Below the pieces are notes generated by a model, which did no database searches, was not told the DNA's origin, and was given only the letters and a program-made list of their open reading frames with translations. A stretch of DNA of 36,139 nucleotides, taken from positions 1-36,139 of the forward strand of contig JACPIS010000018.1 of assembly GCA_016187925.1 (NCBI GenBank), read 5' to 3'. Position numbers and translations under genes: made by a program. The number at the start of each line of letters is the position of its first letter. Position 1 is the first letter of the stretch. This document shows positions 1-7,328 of this stretch, piece after piece. The stretch comes from Opitutia bacterium. GTDB taxonomy: Bacteria; Verrucomicrobiota; Verrucomicrobiia; Opitutales; Opitutaceae.

Positions 1-180
1 GCGCCGTTGCCGCACCACGCATAGGGACGGACGAAGCGTCCGAGGTCGGCGAGGGCGAGGGTCTCGCTGAACTGCCGGTCGAGCGCACTCAGCGGCCCGA
101 GCTCATCCTCGAGCAACGGGAAGAGTTGCCGCTGCAATTGCCGAAGATCATCGGGAGCGAAGGCATCCCGCTTGCGACCC
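1..180 (-). pseudogene. Transposase N-terminal remnant, runs off the left edge
   Basis: On the minus strand one frame reads through residues such as RDAFAPDDLRQLQ, then LSALDRQFSETLALADLGRF and VRPYAWCGNG. This resembles the N-terminal region of bacterial DDE transposases that open with an 'LxxLDxxFxxxxxLxxLxRFV' segment. The frame is open back to a TGA near position 252 but contains no ATG or GTG start upstream of the recognisable part. An ATG near position 166 lies in another frame. The gene therefore looks frameshifted or 5'-damaged, or its start has been replaced by the repeat element that follows. The IS family cannot be fixed from about 60 residues. Confidence 0.45.
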
Positions 181-211
181 CCGGCCCGCGCGAAGTTCCC
201 GCGTTGCCGAA

Positions 212-359
212 TTAAAGTTACCCGCCACTCAGGGGTTTTGAAAGAGCCTCACGTAATAAGTGACAAGCGGGTGGGGCGAATCCTCCGGATGAGCCGTGCT
301 CCGGAGCGGCTCGTCGGGGACGACTCGCCCTACCGCAGGGTCGGCCGTGGTAACTTTAA
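212..359. repeat. 148-bp element with 11-bp perfect terminal inverted repeats
   Basis: TTAAAGTTACC at 212-222 is the exact reverse complement of GGTAACTTTAA at 349-359. Between them sits a REP pair (271-334). The element abuts the 5' end of the transposase remnant, so it may be one end of a decayed insertion sequence or a small non-autonomous (MITE-like) element. No target-site duplication is obvious to me. Confidence 0.5.
271..334. repeat. REP/BIME pair, GTGG and CTACC ends
   Basis: There are two head-to-head hairpins. The left is GGCGAATCC (275-283), loop TCC, GGATGAGCC (287-295). The right is GGCTCGTCG (308-316), loop GGGA, CGACTCGCC (321-329), followed by CTACC. Both carry the same unpaired TC/TC internal step, while the inner 4 bp differ and remain complementary. 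Two inverted hairpin units with GTAG-type outer heads are the architecture of BIMEs moved by REP-associated tyrosine transposases. No such transposase gene is in the window. Confidence 0.6.
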
Positions 360-370
360 GGGGTGATTTT

Positions 371-386
371 CAATGAGGCCTCATTG
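371..386. repeat. 16-bp perfect palindrome
   Basis: CAATGAGGCCTCATTG is fully self-complementary. It lies between two repeat elements, with no gene within 140 bp downstream of it. A related string (TCATTGCAAAACT at 381-393) recurs inverted at about 464-476, so the palindrome is probably the flank of the repeat unit at 403-452 and not an operator. Confidence 0.4.
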
Positions 387-402
387 CAAAACTCATCTTT
401 GT

Positions 403-452
403 GTAGGGGCGTGGCTCGACCACGCCCGGGCGCGCACAAGGCGCGCCCCTAC
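403..452. repeat. REP/BIME pair with GTAG head and CTAC tail
   Basis: GTAG (403-406) is followed by hairpin GGGCGTGG/CCACGCCC (407-414, 420-427; loop CTCGA). Directly after comes hairpin GGGCGCGC/GCGCGCCC (428-435, 441-448; loop ACAAG) and CTAC (449-452). Both stems are 8 bp and perfect. A reversed copy including its flank lies at 9957-10032, and degenerate copies are at 14001-14051 and 14205-14254. GTAG-headed hairpins in inverted pairs fit the REP/BIME definition. Apart from these repeats and the transposase remnant I see nothing in 1-533. Confidence 0.65.
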
Positions 453-533
453 GAGCGAACACGGTTTTTGAAATGAGCTCTAAGGGCCAAGTCCGCCGGG
501 ACAGGGGGGAAGTGAGCACGCGGCGGGGCCGCC

Positions 534-1190
534 TCAGAACAATCCCAGCTCGCGGGCGCGGAGCGCGGCCTGCGTGCGGTCGAGCACGCCGAGTTTGCCG
601 AGGACGTTCGTCATGTGGTTCTTCACGGTGCCCTCGGTGATGTGTAGCTCGGAGCCGATCTCCTTGTTGCTGCGGCCGGCGGCGAGCAGCCGGAGCACGT
701 CGAGCTCGCGCGCCGAGAGCGGCTCGGCCAGCGGCTGGGAGACCTTTTTGCCCTCGCGGGCGGAGAGGCGGTTGAGCTCGGCCATCATCTTGGCGGCGAC
801 GGACGGCTCGAGCACGGAGGCGCCCTTGGCGGCGGCGCGGACGGACTCGCAGAGTTTGTCCGCCGAGCAGGCCTTGAGCAGATAACCCAGCGCGCCGGCC
901 CGCATCGCCTCGAAAATCTCCTCGTCCTCGTCGAACGTCGTCAGCACCACGACGCGGGCCGCCGGCGCGGCCTGCGCGATGCGGCGCGTGGCCTCGACGC
1001 CGCCCATGACCGGCATGCGCAGGTCCATCAGGATGACGTCGGGCCGGTGGACCTTGGCGAGGGCGACGGCGCGCTCGCCGTTCTCGGCCTCGGCCACGAT
1101 CTCGAAATCCGGTTGCAGCGCGAGCAGCGTGCGCAGCGCTTCGCGAAAGAGCGACTGGTCGTCGACGAGGAGGAGGCGGAGTCGTTTCAT
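534..1190 (-). CDS. NarL/FixJ-family response regulator
   Basis: This 218-residue protein has an N-terminal receiver domain (KRLRLLLVDDQSLFREALR; phosphoacceptor Asp56 in VILMDLRMP; TTFDEDE and the Lys in GYLLKACS complete the acidic pocket). The C-terminal LuxR-type helix-turn-helix reads LSARELDVLRLLAAGRSNKEI and then EGTVKNHMTNVLGKL. The family binds DNA as a dimer after phosphorylation by its partner kinase. The ATG at 1190 overlaps the stop of the upstream sensor kinase gene (ATGA), so the two are co-translated. The frame is open far upstream into the kinase gene, but the receiver domain begins exactly at this ATG, so I do not read it as a fusion. The target genes are not evident. Confidence 0.93.
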   Translation of the reverse strand: MKRLRLLLVDDQSLFREALRTLLALQPDFEIVAEAENGERAVALAKVHRPDVILMDLRMPVMGGVEATRRIAQAAPAARVVVLTTFDEDEEIFEAMRAGALGYLLKACSADKLCESVRAAAKGASVLEPSVAAKMMAELNRLSAREGKKVSQPLAEPLSARELDVLRLLAAGRSNKEIGSELHITEGTVKNHMTNVLGKLGVLDRTQAALRARELGLF

Positions 1191-2386
1191 GCCGGCACCT
1201 CCACGGTGACTTCGAAGCCGCCGCCGCCGGGGCGCGCGCCGGCGGCGAACCGGCCGCCGAGGATCTCGGTGCGCTCGCGCAGGCCGCGCAGGCCGTAGCC
1301 GGTCTCGGTTAGGCCGCAGGTCGTGAGAGCCGGCTGCGGGCCACGGCCGTCGTCGGTGACGGCGAGCCGCACCCGCACGGGTTCGCGGAAATCGAGGGTG
1401 AGGCTCGCGGTAGTGGCGTGAGCGTGCTTGCGGATGTTGGTCAGCGCCTCCTGCGCGGCGCGGAAAAGCGTGTGCTCGGCGGCCGCGGAGAGTTCGCGCG
1501 GCGTGCCCAGCACCTCGAAGAGCATCGCGGGTTCGGCATGGGCGGCGAGTTGCCGGAGCGAGTCGGCCAGCGGCGGGCGCGCGGCGTCGGTGCGCAGGGT
1601 GCCGACGGAGCGGCGGACGTCGTCGAGCGCCTCGGCGGAGAGCTTGGCGGCCTTCTCCACCGCGTCGCGTGCCTTGTCGGGTTGCGTGGGCATGAGCGCG
1701 GCGGCGGCGTCGAGCTGGGTCTTCACCACGGTCAGGTAATGGCCGACGCCGTCGTGGATTTCGCGGGCGAGGCGGTTGCGCTCGCGGGTGGTGGCGAGTT
1801 CCTCGGCCTGCCGGGCGTGTTCGCGCAACTGGTGGTTGGCCTCCTCCAGCTCGCGGCGGAAGTGCTCGGAGAGCTCGCGGGCATCGAGCGCCTTCTTGGT
1901 GATGGCGGTGAAGACGATGGTGAAGGCGAAGGCGGCGACGTAGCTGATGGCGCCCTCGAGGCCCGCGGCGGCGCCGTAGTAGAAGGCGAAGACCCCGACG
2001 CTGGCGGCGAAGTAGTAGAGCGAGAACAACCCCGCCCAGAGCGGCCGGAATTCCATGATGGCCTGGCTGATCATCGGCAGCGCGATGATGCCGAAGAAGC
2101 CGCGGGCGGGACTGACGTAGACCATTACCGTGACGACGACGGTGTTGAGCAGATAGAGCGGCAGGCGCCATTGCTGGCCGAACCGATATACGAAGCGGTG
2201 GCTCGTCACCGCGAAGATTGCGTAGATTCCGCCGAGCAGAAAGGTCACGAGCACCTGCCAGGTCTCGCCGTAGAGGCGGCGCGCGAACACAAACTGCGAG
2301 AAGCACGAGAGGATGACACTCGCGAACGCGAAGATGCTGTAGAAATTGACCTGGTAAGGCTCGCGGTGGGACGGGCGGGTGCGCAC
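1187..2386 (-). CDS. DesK/NarX-type sensor histidine kinase (HisKA_3)
   Basis: This 399-residue membrane sensor has an N-terminal part of about 160 residues that is strongly hydrophobic with roughly five to six membrane segments and no large external domain. That is typical of kinases sensing membrane state or a small ligand. A coiled linker (FRRELEEANHQLREHARQAE) leads to the dimerisation/phosphoacceptor helix RNRLAREIHDGVGHYL, with His211. The ATPase domain follows, with N-box AAQEALTNIRKHA, G1 VTDDGRG and G2 GYGLRGLRER. The start is GTG at 2386; no better start precedes the first membrane helix. It overlaps its response regulator by 4 nt (ATGA), forming a two-gene operon. The signal is unknown. 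Confidence 0.92.
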   Translation of the reverse strand: MRTRPSHREPYQVNFYSIFAFASVILSCFSQFVFARRLYGETWQVLVTFLLGGIYAIFAVTSHRFVYRFGQQWRLPLYLLNTVVVTVMVYVSPARGFFGIIALPMISQAIMEFRPLWAGLFSLYYFAASVGVFAFYYGAAAGLEGAISYVAAFAFTIVFTAITKKALDARELSEHFRRELEEANHQLREHARQAEELATTRERNRLAREIHDGVGHYLTVVKTQLDAAAALMPTQPDKARDAVEKAAKLSAEALDDVRRSVGTLRTDAARPPLADSLRQLAAHAEPAMLFEVLGTPRELSAAAEHTLFRAAQEALTNIRKHAHATTASLTLDFREPVRVRLAVTDDGRGPQPALTTCGLTETGYGLRGLRERTEILGGRFAAGARPGGGGFEVTVEVPA

Positions 2387-2459
2387 AGCCGGAACCCTAG
2401 CAGGTCAGGCCCGCCCGGGGAATAGGAGAAAAGTCATGCCCAGGTCATGGCATGGGAGC

Positions 2460-2831
2460 TCAGCGTGTGCCGAACCAGATGGCTGCTGCCGTGAGAAAAA
2501 AGAACATCCACGCCGGGTGTCGCCCGCCGGATTTGACGAGGCTGATCAAGCCGTGGAGCAGGAACGTGACCGACAGCACGACTCCAATGACAGTCTGACC
2601 ACGACCGTCCCACATGACTACCAAGGTGGCGGCGGTACCCCACCACGCGATGCTGGTCAGATGCCACGCAAAGCGCAGCACAGCGCCCATGTAAGCACGG
2701 CTGCCCCCGAGTGTAGGCAGATTGGGGAGCGCCAGCAGGGGGCCGAGGACGTAGCGCTCGCCGAGGTAACTGTGCATGCAGCCCACAAACGTGAGCAACA
2801 CAGCGGCAGCCAGCAGGAGATGGTGTTGCAT
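2460..2831 (-). CDS. Small four-helix inner-membrane protein, unknown function
   Basis: This 123-residue, very hydrophobic protein has about four predicted membrane helices (LLLAAAVLLTFVGCMHSYL; AVLRFAWHLTSIAWWGTAAT; VIGVVLSVTFLLHGLISL; AWMFFFLTAAAIWFGTR). Conserved-looking His and Trp residues lie in the second helix (FAWHLTSIAWW). Similar short proteins in other bacteria are annotated only as hypothetical. It lies 27 bp downstream of the FAD oxidase stop on the same strand, so it may be transcribed with that gene, but nothing links the functions. Confidence 0.7.
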   Translation of the reverse strand: MQHHLLLAAAVLLTFVGCMHSYLGERYVLGPLLALPNLPTLGGSRAYMGAVLRFAWHLTSIAWWGTAATLVVMWDGRGQTVIGVVLSVTFLLHGLISLVKSGGRHPAWMFFFLTAAAIWFGTR

Positions 2832-2858
2832 GCCGCCAGTCTGTGAAGAAATGGACGG

Positions 2859-5800
2859 CTAGGCGAGTGCGGCGTGGAGGATTTCCACCGGGTGCAGCGC
2901 GGTGCGGCCGGTGCCGTCCTTGATCTGGTGGCGGCAACTGGTGCCGGGCGCGGCGATGAGCGTATCGGCCGGCGCGGTGCGCACCGCGGGCAACAGCACG
3001 AGTTCGCCGATCTGCTGGGAAATCTCGAAATGCTCCTCCTCGTAGCCGAACGAGCCGGCCATGCCGCAGCAGCCGCTGGGGATGAGGGACACCTTGTGGC
3101 CGGCGGGCAGCTCGAGCATCTTCACCGTCGGCACGAGCGACGAGAGCGCCTTCTGGTGGCAATGGCCGTGCAGCTTGATGGCCTGCGGTCGCGCGACGAA
3201 CGACTCGCGCTTGATGCGACCCAGGTCCGCCTCGCGGGCGATGAACTCGTCGATCAGCAGCGCGTTCTTCGCCAGAGCGCGGGCGGCGTCCTTGAGGTTG
3301 GCCGGCACGAGGTCGGGATACTCGTCGCGGAAGCCGAGCAGCGCCGACGGCTCGAGGCCGATGAGCGGGGCGTCGGTCGTGACGACGTCCTTCAGCAGCT
3401 CGACGTTGCGCACGGCGAATGTGCGCGCCTCGCGGATGAGGCCCTTGGAGAAATGCGCGCGGCCGCTCTCGACGTGCGCGGGGATGACGACCTCGTAGCC
3501 GAGGCGGTTGAGCAGCTCGACGGCCTTGATGCCGACGGGCGTGTCGTTGTAGTTCGTGAACTCGTCGCAGAAGAGATAAACGCGGCCGTGGGGGAACAGG
3601 GGTAGGGCCGGACCGCCGAGGCTGGCGCACTCATCGCCGCCGGGCCGGCCGTTCGTTTGCGAGTGTCCTTGCGGCGCGCCCAGCGGTCGCGCCCTGCCTT
3701 CCGGGCCGAATTGATTGGCGTGCTTCGCGTGCCACGCGGCGAGCGTGGTCTTGTGCAGCGGCGGCAGGCTGCGCTTCCGGGCGAAGCCGGAGAATTGCTT
3801 GATCCAGCGCGACACATCCGGCGCGCTGACGGCCCAGTTGTAGAGCGACGGGGCGAGCGCGGCGAGGCGCATGGACGAGGCGAAGCCGGCCACGAGCCGC
3901 GAGCGCAGCGGCACGCCGTGGGCGTCGTAATAATGCTGCTGCCACTCGGCCTTGAGGCGGGCGACGTCGACGTTCGACGGGCACTCGGCCTTGCAGCCCT
4001 TGCAGGAGAGGCAGAGGTCCATGACCTCGGCGACCTGCTCGTTCGCCCACGGGTTGGCGGAGGCGTGCGAGTGGGTGAGGACCTGGCGGAGCAGGTTGGC
4101 GCGGGCGCGCGTGGAGTGTTCCTCGTCGCGCGTGGCCATGTAGCTCGGGCACATGGTGCCGCCCATGAGGTGGGTCTTGCGGCACTCGCCGACGCCGGTG
4201 CATTTCTCGGCGGCGCGGAGCACGCCCTGCGTGGCGCTGAAGTCGAAGATCGTCTCGTAGTCCGGCGTCGGGTGGTCGGGCGCGTGGCGCAGCGAGCTGT
4301 CCATCGGCGGCGTGTCGATGATCTTGCCGGGGTTGAAGACGCCGTGCGGGTCGAACGTCTCCTTCACGCGGCGCATCATCGCGTAGCACTCGGGGCCGAC
4401 CATGAACCGGATGAACTCGCCGCGCAGGCGGCCGTCGCCATGCTCGCCGGAGAGCGAGCCGCGGTATTTCTTCACGAGCGCGGCGATGTCGGTGGCGATG
4501 CCGCGGAACATCGCGAGGCCCTCGGGCGTTTTCAGGTTGAAGAGCGGACGGGTGTGCAGCTCGCCGGCGCCGGCGTGCGCGTAGTAGACGGTGCTCACGC
4601 CGTATTTCGACTTCAGCAGTGCGTCGAACTCCGCGATGTAGGCGGGCAGGTCGGCGACGGCGACGGCAGTGTCCTCCACGACCTCGCGCGGCTTGGCGTC
4701 GCCGGGGACGTTCATCATGAGGCCCTGGCCGGCCTTGCGCAGGTCCCAGACCTTGTTGCAGTCGTCGCCCCAGAGCACGGGGAAGGCGTAGCCGAGGCCG
4801 GCGGCGCGGCACTCCTGCTCGATCATGCGGCACGTGGCCTCGATGGTCGCGCGCTGCTCGTGGCGGACCTCGATGACGAGCACGGCGCCGGGGTCGCCCT
4901 GCACGAAGAAACGGTTCTTGGCGTGCTCGAGGTTGCTCTTGGTGCACTCGAGGATGTGACGGTCGATCAGCTCGCAACTGAACGGCCGGTGGCGCATCGC
5001 GATGAGCGTGGCCTTGAGCGAATCCTGGATGCTGGCGAAATGCGCACAGAGCAGCGCCCCCGGAGGCGGCAGCGGCTCGACGTTCAGCTCGAACTCGACG
5101 CCGAAGAACAGCGTGCCCTCGGAGCCGGCGATGAGGCGGCAGAGGTTGAACGGCTGGTCGGAGGCCGGATCGAAGACGCTGCACTCCATCAGCCGGTCGA
5201 GCGCGTAGCCGGTGTTGCGGCGTGTGACCTCGGGCTTCGGGTAGTTGTCGCGGATGAGCCGGCGGTTGGCGGCGTCGCCCAGCAGGTCGCGCACGGTGCG
5301 GTAGATTTTCGTCTCGAGCGAGGTTTCCGGGCCCGCGCACTTGGCGGCGAACTGCTCGCGCGTGAGCGGGCCGAAAGTGGCCTCGGAGCCGTCGCTGAGG
5401 AAGCCGCGGGTGGAGACGAGATGCTCGCGCGTGGTGCCGTAGACGATGGAGTTGGCGCCGCAGGAGTTGTTGCCCACCATGCCGCCGACCATCGCACGGT
5501 TGGCGGTGGAGGTCTCGGGCGTGAAGAACAGGCCGTGGGGCTTGAGGAAGAGGTTGAGCTCGTTGCGGACGACGCCCGGCTGCACGCGCACGCGGCGGCC
5601 GGCGGCGTCGAGTGCGCCGATGCGGTTCAGGTGGCGGCCGATGTCGACCACGATGCCGTGGCCGACGACCTGGCCGGCGAGGGAGGTGCCGGCGGCGCGC
5701 GGGACGAGTCCGACGTGATGGCGGTGGGCGAAGGCGATGAGCTCGCGCACGTCGGCCTCGGAGCGGGGCAGGGCGACGGCCAGCGGCAGCTCCTGATACT

Positions 5801-5939
5801 CGGAGGCGTCGGTCGCGTAGAGCGTCCGCATCTTGGCGTCGAAGTGCAGTTCGCCCGTCAGGCGGGCGGCGAGGCCGGCGAGATCGGCGAGATCGGCGGT
5901 GTTGCGTTGCGGGGCGGTGCTGCTGGGCGCTGCGCTCAT
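2859..5939 (-). CDS. Fused FAD-linked oxidase / Fe-S reductase (GlcD-GlcF or Dld-II type)
   Basis: This 1026-residue protein is predicted to oxidise a 2-hydroxyacid such as glycolate or D-lactate and pass electrons through Fe-S clusters to the quinone pool. The N-terminal PCMH-type FAD domain has PRAAGTSLAGQVVGHG and VGNNSCGANSIVYG. A FAD-oxidase C-terminal domain ends at GVFNPGKII. Two ferredoxin-like cluster sites follow, CTGVGEC (Cys580 onward) and CLSCKGCKAECP (Cys643 onward). The C-terminal CCG domain has HGHCHQKAL and SGCCGMAGSFGYE. The start is ATG 5939; an upstream in-frame ATG at 5993 adds 18 basic residues, and neither has a clear ribosome site. Oddity: residues about 748-780 (3601-3698) are encoded by a repeat inserted in frame between the Fe-S and CCG domains. 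Confidence 0.9.
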   Translation of the reverse strand: MSAAPSSTAPQRNTADLADLAGLAARLTGELHFDAKMRTLYATDASEYQELPLAVALPRSEADVRELIAFAHRHHVGLVPRAAGTSLAGQVVGHGIVVDIGRHLNRIGALDAAGRRVRVQPGVVRNELNLFLKPHGLFFTPETSTANRAMVGGMVGNNSCGANSIVYGTTREHLVSTRGFLSDGSEATFGPLTREQFAAKCAGPETSLETKIYRTVRDLLGDAANRRLIRDNYPKPEVTRRNTGYALDRLMECSVFDPASDQPFNLCRLIAGSEGTLFFGVEFELNVEPLPPPGALLCAHFASIQDSLKATLIAMRHRPFSCELIDRHILECTKSNLEHAKNRFFVQGDPGAVLVIEVRHEQRATIEATCRMIEQECRAAGLGYAFPVLWGDDCNKVWDLRKAGQGLMMNVPGDAKPREVVEDTAVAVADLPAYIAEFDALLKSKYGVSTVYYAHAGAGELHTRPLFNLKTPEGLAMFRGIATDIAALVKKYRGSLSGEHGDGRLRGEFIRFMVGPECYAMMRRVKETFDPHGVFNPGKIIDTPPMDSSLRHAPDHPTPDYETIFDFSATQGVLRAAEKCTGVGECRKTHLMGGTMCPSYMATRDEEHSTRARANLLRQVLTHSHASANPWANEQVAEVMDLCLSCKGCKAECPSNVDVARLKAEWQQHYYDAHGVPLRSRLVAGFASSMRLAALAPSLYNWAVSAPDVSRWIKQFSGFARKRSLPPLHKTTLAAWHAKHANQFGPEGRARPLGAPQGHSQTNGRPGGDECASLGGPALPLFPHGRVYLFCDEFTNYNDTPVGIKAVELLNRLGYEVVIPAHVESGRAHFSKGLIREARTFAVRNVELLKDVVTTDAPLIGLEPSALLGFRDEYPDLVPANLKDAARALAKNALLIDEFIAREADLGRIKRESFVARPQAIKLHGHCHQKALSSLVPTVKMLELPAGHKVSLIPSGCCGMAGSFGYEEEHFEISQQIGELVLLPAVRTAPADTLIAAPGTSCRHQIKDGTGRTALHPVEILHAALA
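3601..3698. repeat. Palindromic repeat inserted in frame in the oxidase gene
   Basis: GGTAGGGC at 3601-3608 is matched by GCCCTGCC at 3691-3698 (7 of 8 complementary). The right half forms a stem GGCGCGCC / GGTCGCGCC with loop CAGC and tail CTGCC. The left end resembles the GTAG-headed repeats at 13973 and 14178. It encodes about 33 Gly/Pro/Arg-rich residues (for example EGRARPLGAPQGHSQ) unlike the rest of the enzyme, just before the conserved GRVYLFCDEFTNYNDTP. Confidence 0.6.
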
Positions 5940-6158
5940 CGGATAATCGGGTTTTTCGTAGGCCGCGGCGGGCGGTTTGGCGAGCCTGCGCATGCGACGG
6001 GAGCAAGTTAAGGTGTCTTAACGCGGGCCGCTGTGCCGGTAATGACCGGCGTTTATGACAGAAGAGGCTTGGATAGCCGCGCAGGGGTCGGTTAACTCCG
6101 CCCTTACCTTGACCGCCGCCGCGCCCCCACCGCGCCGGCCAACCCACCTCACTCCCCC

Positions 6159-7232
6159 ATGAAGATCGGAATCGTCGGTGCCGGCAAAGTCGGCGCCACC
6201 ATCGCCACCCTCCTCGAGTCCTGCAAATTCTGCACGGGCGTCGTCCTCGCCGACGCGCGCGCCAACATCGACCTGAAGGGCCTCAAGAAATCCAAGTTCA
6301 AGCAGGTCGACGTGAAGCACACCGCGCAGCTCGCCGGGTTCGTGCAGGGCGTCGACGCCATCGTGAGCGCCGCGCCGTATTTCCTGAACAAGTCCATCGC
6401 CGCCGCGTGCGCCAAGGCCGGCGTCAGCTACTTCGACCTCACGGAGGACGTCGAGACGACGAACTTCATCCGCGGGCTCGCGAAGACCTCGAAGGCGACC
6501 TTCATGCCGCAGTGCGGCCTCGCCCCCGGCGCCATCAACATCGTGGGCGGCTCGCTGGCCTCCTCACTCGAGCAGGTGCGCCTCTGCGAGATGCGCGTCG
6601 GCGCGCTGCCCGGCGACGCCAGCAACCAGATGAAGTATTACCTCAGCTGGAGCACGGCCGGCCTCATCAACGAATACTGCCAGGTCGGCGAGGCGCTCTT
6701 CGGCGGCAAGCACGTCGCCACCATGCCGCTCGACGGCATGGAGCGCATCACCATCGACGGCACCGAGTACGAGGCGTTCAACACCTCCGGCGGCGTCGCG
6801 ACGATGTGCGAGACCTTCGCCGGCAAGGTGCAGGAACTGAACTACAAGACCATGCGCTATCCCGGCCACCGCGACCTGATGAAGTTCCTCCTGCACGATC
6901 TCAACCTCGCGCCGCGCCAGGAGCTCGTCACCCAGATCTTCGACCAGGAGGTGCCGCTCACCGAGAACGACGTCGTGGTGTTCTACGTGAACGTCATCGG
7001 CCGCGACGCCGCGGGCGGCCTGAAGCAGCGCAGTTTCATCAAGAAGCTGCACGGCGCCGTCATCCAGGGCCGCAAGCTCAACGCCATCCAGCTCACGACC
7101 GCCGCCGGCATCGTCGGCGTGCTCGAGCTGTTCGCCAAAAAGAAACTCGGGCCCGGCTTCGTGAAGCAGGAATCCGTTTCGCTGAAGGACTTCCTCGGCA
7201 CCCAGTGGGGCGGCCAGGTCTACGGCGAATAA
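6159..7232 (+). CDS. Saccharopine dehydrogenase-family oxidoreductase
   Basis: This 357-residue protein has an N-terminal Rossmann NAD(P) site (MKIGIVGAGKVGATIA) and the family's VSAAPYFLNKSIAAAC and GVSYFDLTED segments. The large C-terminal domain carries CGLAPGAINIVGG. Members make or cleave saccharopine, or act as lysine 6-dehydrogenase, giving aminoadipate semialdehyde. The downstream gene encodes the antiquitin-type dehydrogenase that oxidises that product, so lysine degradation is the best reading; the exact substrate is inferred. It is divergent from the FAD oxidase gene across 6012-6158, where I see no convincing promoter. The stop is 96 bp before the next start, with a double hairpin repeat in the gap. 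Confidence 0.87.
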   Translation: MKIGIVGAGKVGATIATLLESCKFCTGVVLADARANIDLKGLKKSKFKQVDVKHTAQLAGFVQGVDAIVSAAPYFLNKSIAAACAKAGVSYFDLTEDVETTNFIRGLAKTSKATFMPQCGLAPGAINIVGGSLASSLEQVRLCEMRVGALPGDASNQMKYYLSWSTAGLINEYCQVGEALFGGKHVATMPLDGMERITIDGTEYEAFNTSGGVATMCETFAGKVQELNYKTMRYPGHRDLMKFLLHDLNLAPRQELVTQIFDQEVPLTENDVVVFYVNVIGRDAAGGLKQRSFIKKLHGAVIQGRKLNAIQLTTAAGIVGVLELFAKKKLGPGFVKQESVSLKDFLGTQWGGQVYGE

Positions 7233-7244
7233 GCATCTGTGACC

Positions 7245-7295
7245 TGGAGGGCCCAGCTCCTGCTGGGCCGCGGCTCGGCCGGAGCCGAGCCCTCC
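7245..7295. repeat. Double hairpin repeat, TGGAGG...CCTCCA ends
   Basis: Two perfect 8-bp hairpins lie head to head: GGCCCAGC/GCTGGGCC (7250-7257, 7262-7269; loop TCCT) and GGCTCGGC/GCCGAGCC (7272-7279, 7284-7291; loop CGGA). They are bounded by TGGAGG (7245-7250) and CCTCCA (7290-7295). Read outward, each unit is stem, NGGA loop, stem, CTCCA. It lies inside the dehydrogenase/ALDH operon and could attenuate the downstream gene or stabilise the upstream mRNA end. Confidence 0.65.
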
Positions 7296-7328
7296 ACCCC
7301 AATAACCCCAGCACCTCCTACCATCCCC

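Noticed and set aside
534-2306. A single 590-residue fusion covering kinase and regulator
   Set aside because: Only the last 218 residues are protein-like; the upstream part is the kinase gene read in the wrong frame, and the ATGA overlap defines two genes.
1418-2425. Long open frame opposite the sensor kinase gene
   Set aside because: It is the antisense shadow of a clear kinase; Gly/Glu/Arg-rich composition without domains is typical of high-GC antisense frames. The same applies to 3657-6011, 6564-8912, 11309-13954, 23897-25588 and 25781-27763.
6012-6158. Lysine riboswitch upstream of the dehydrogenase gene
   Set aside because: The 147-bp gap is too short and shows no L-box-like conserved helices.
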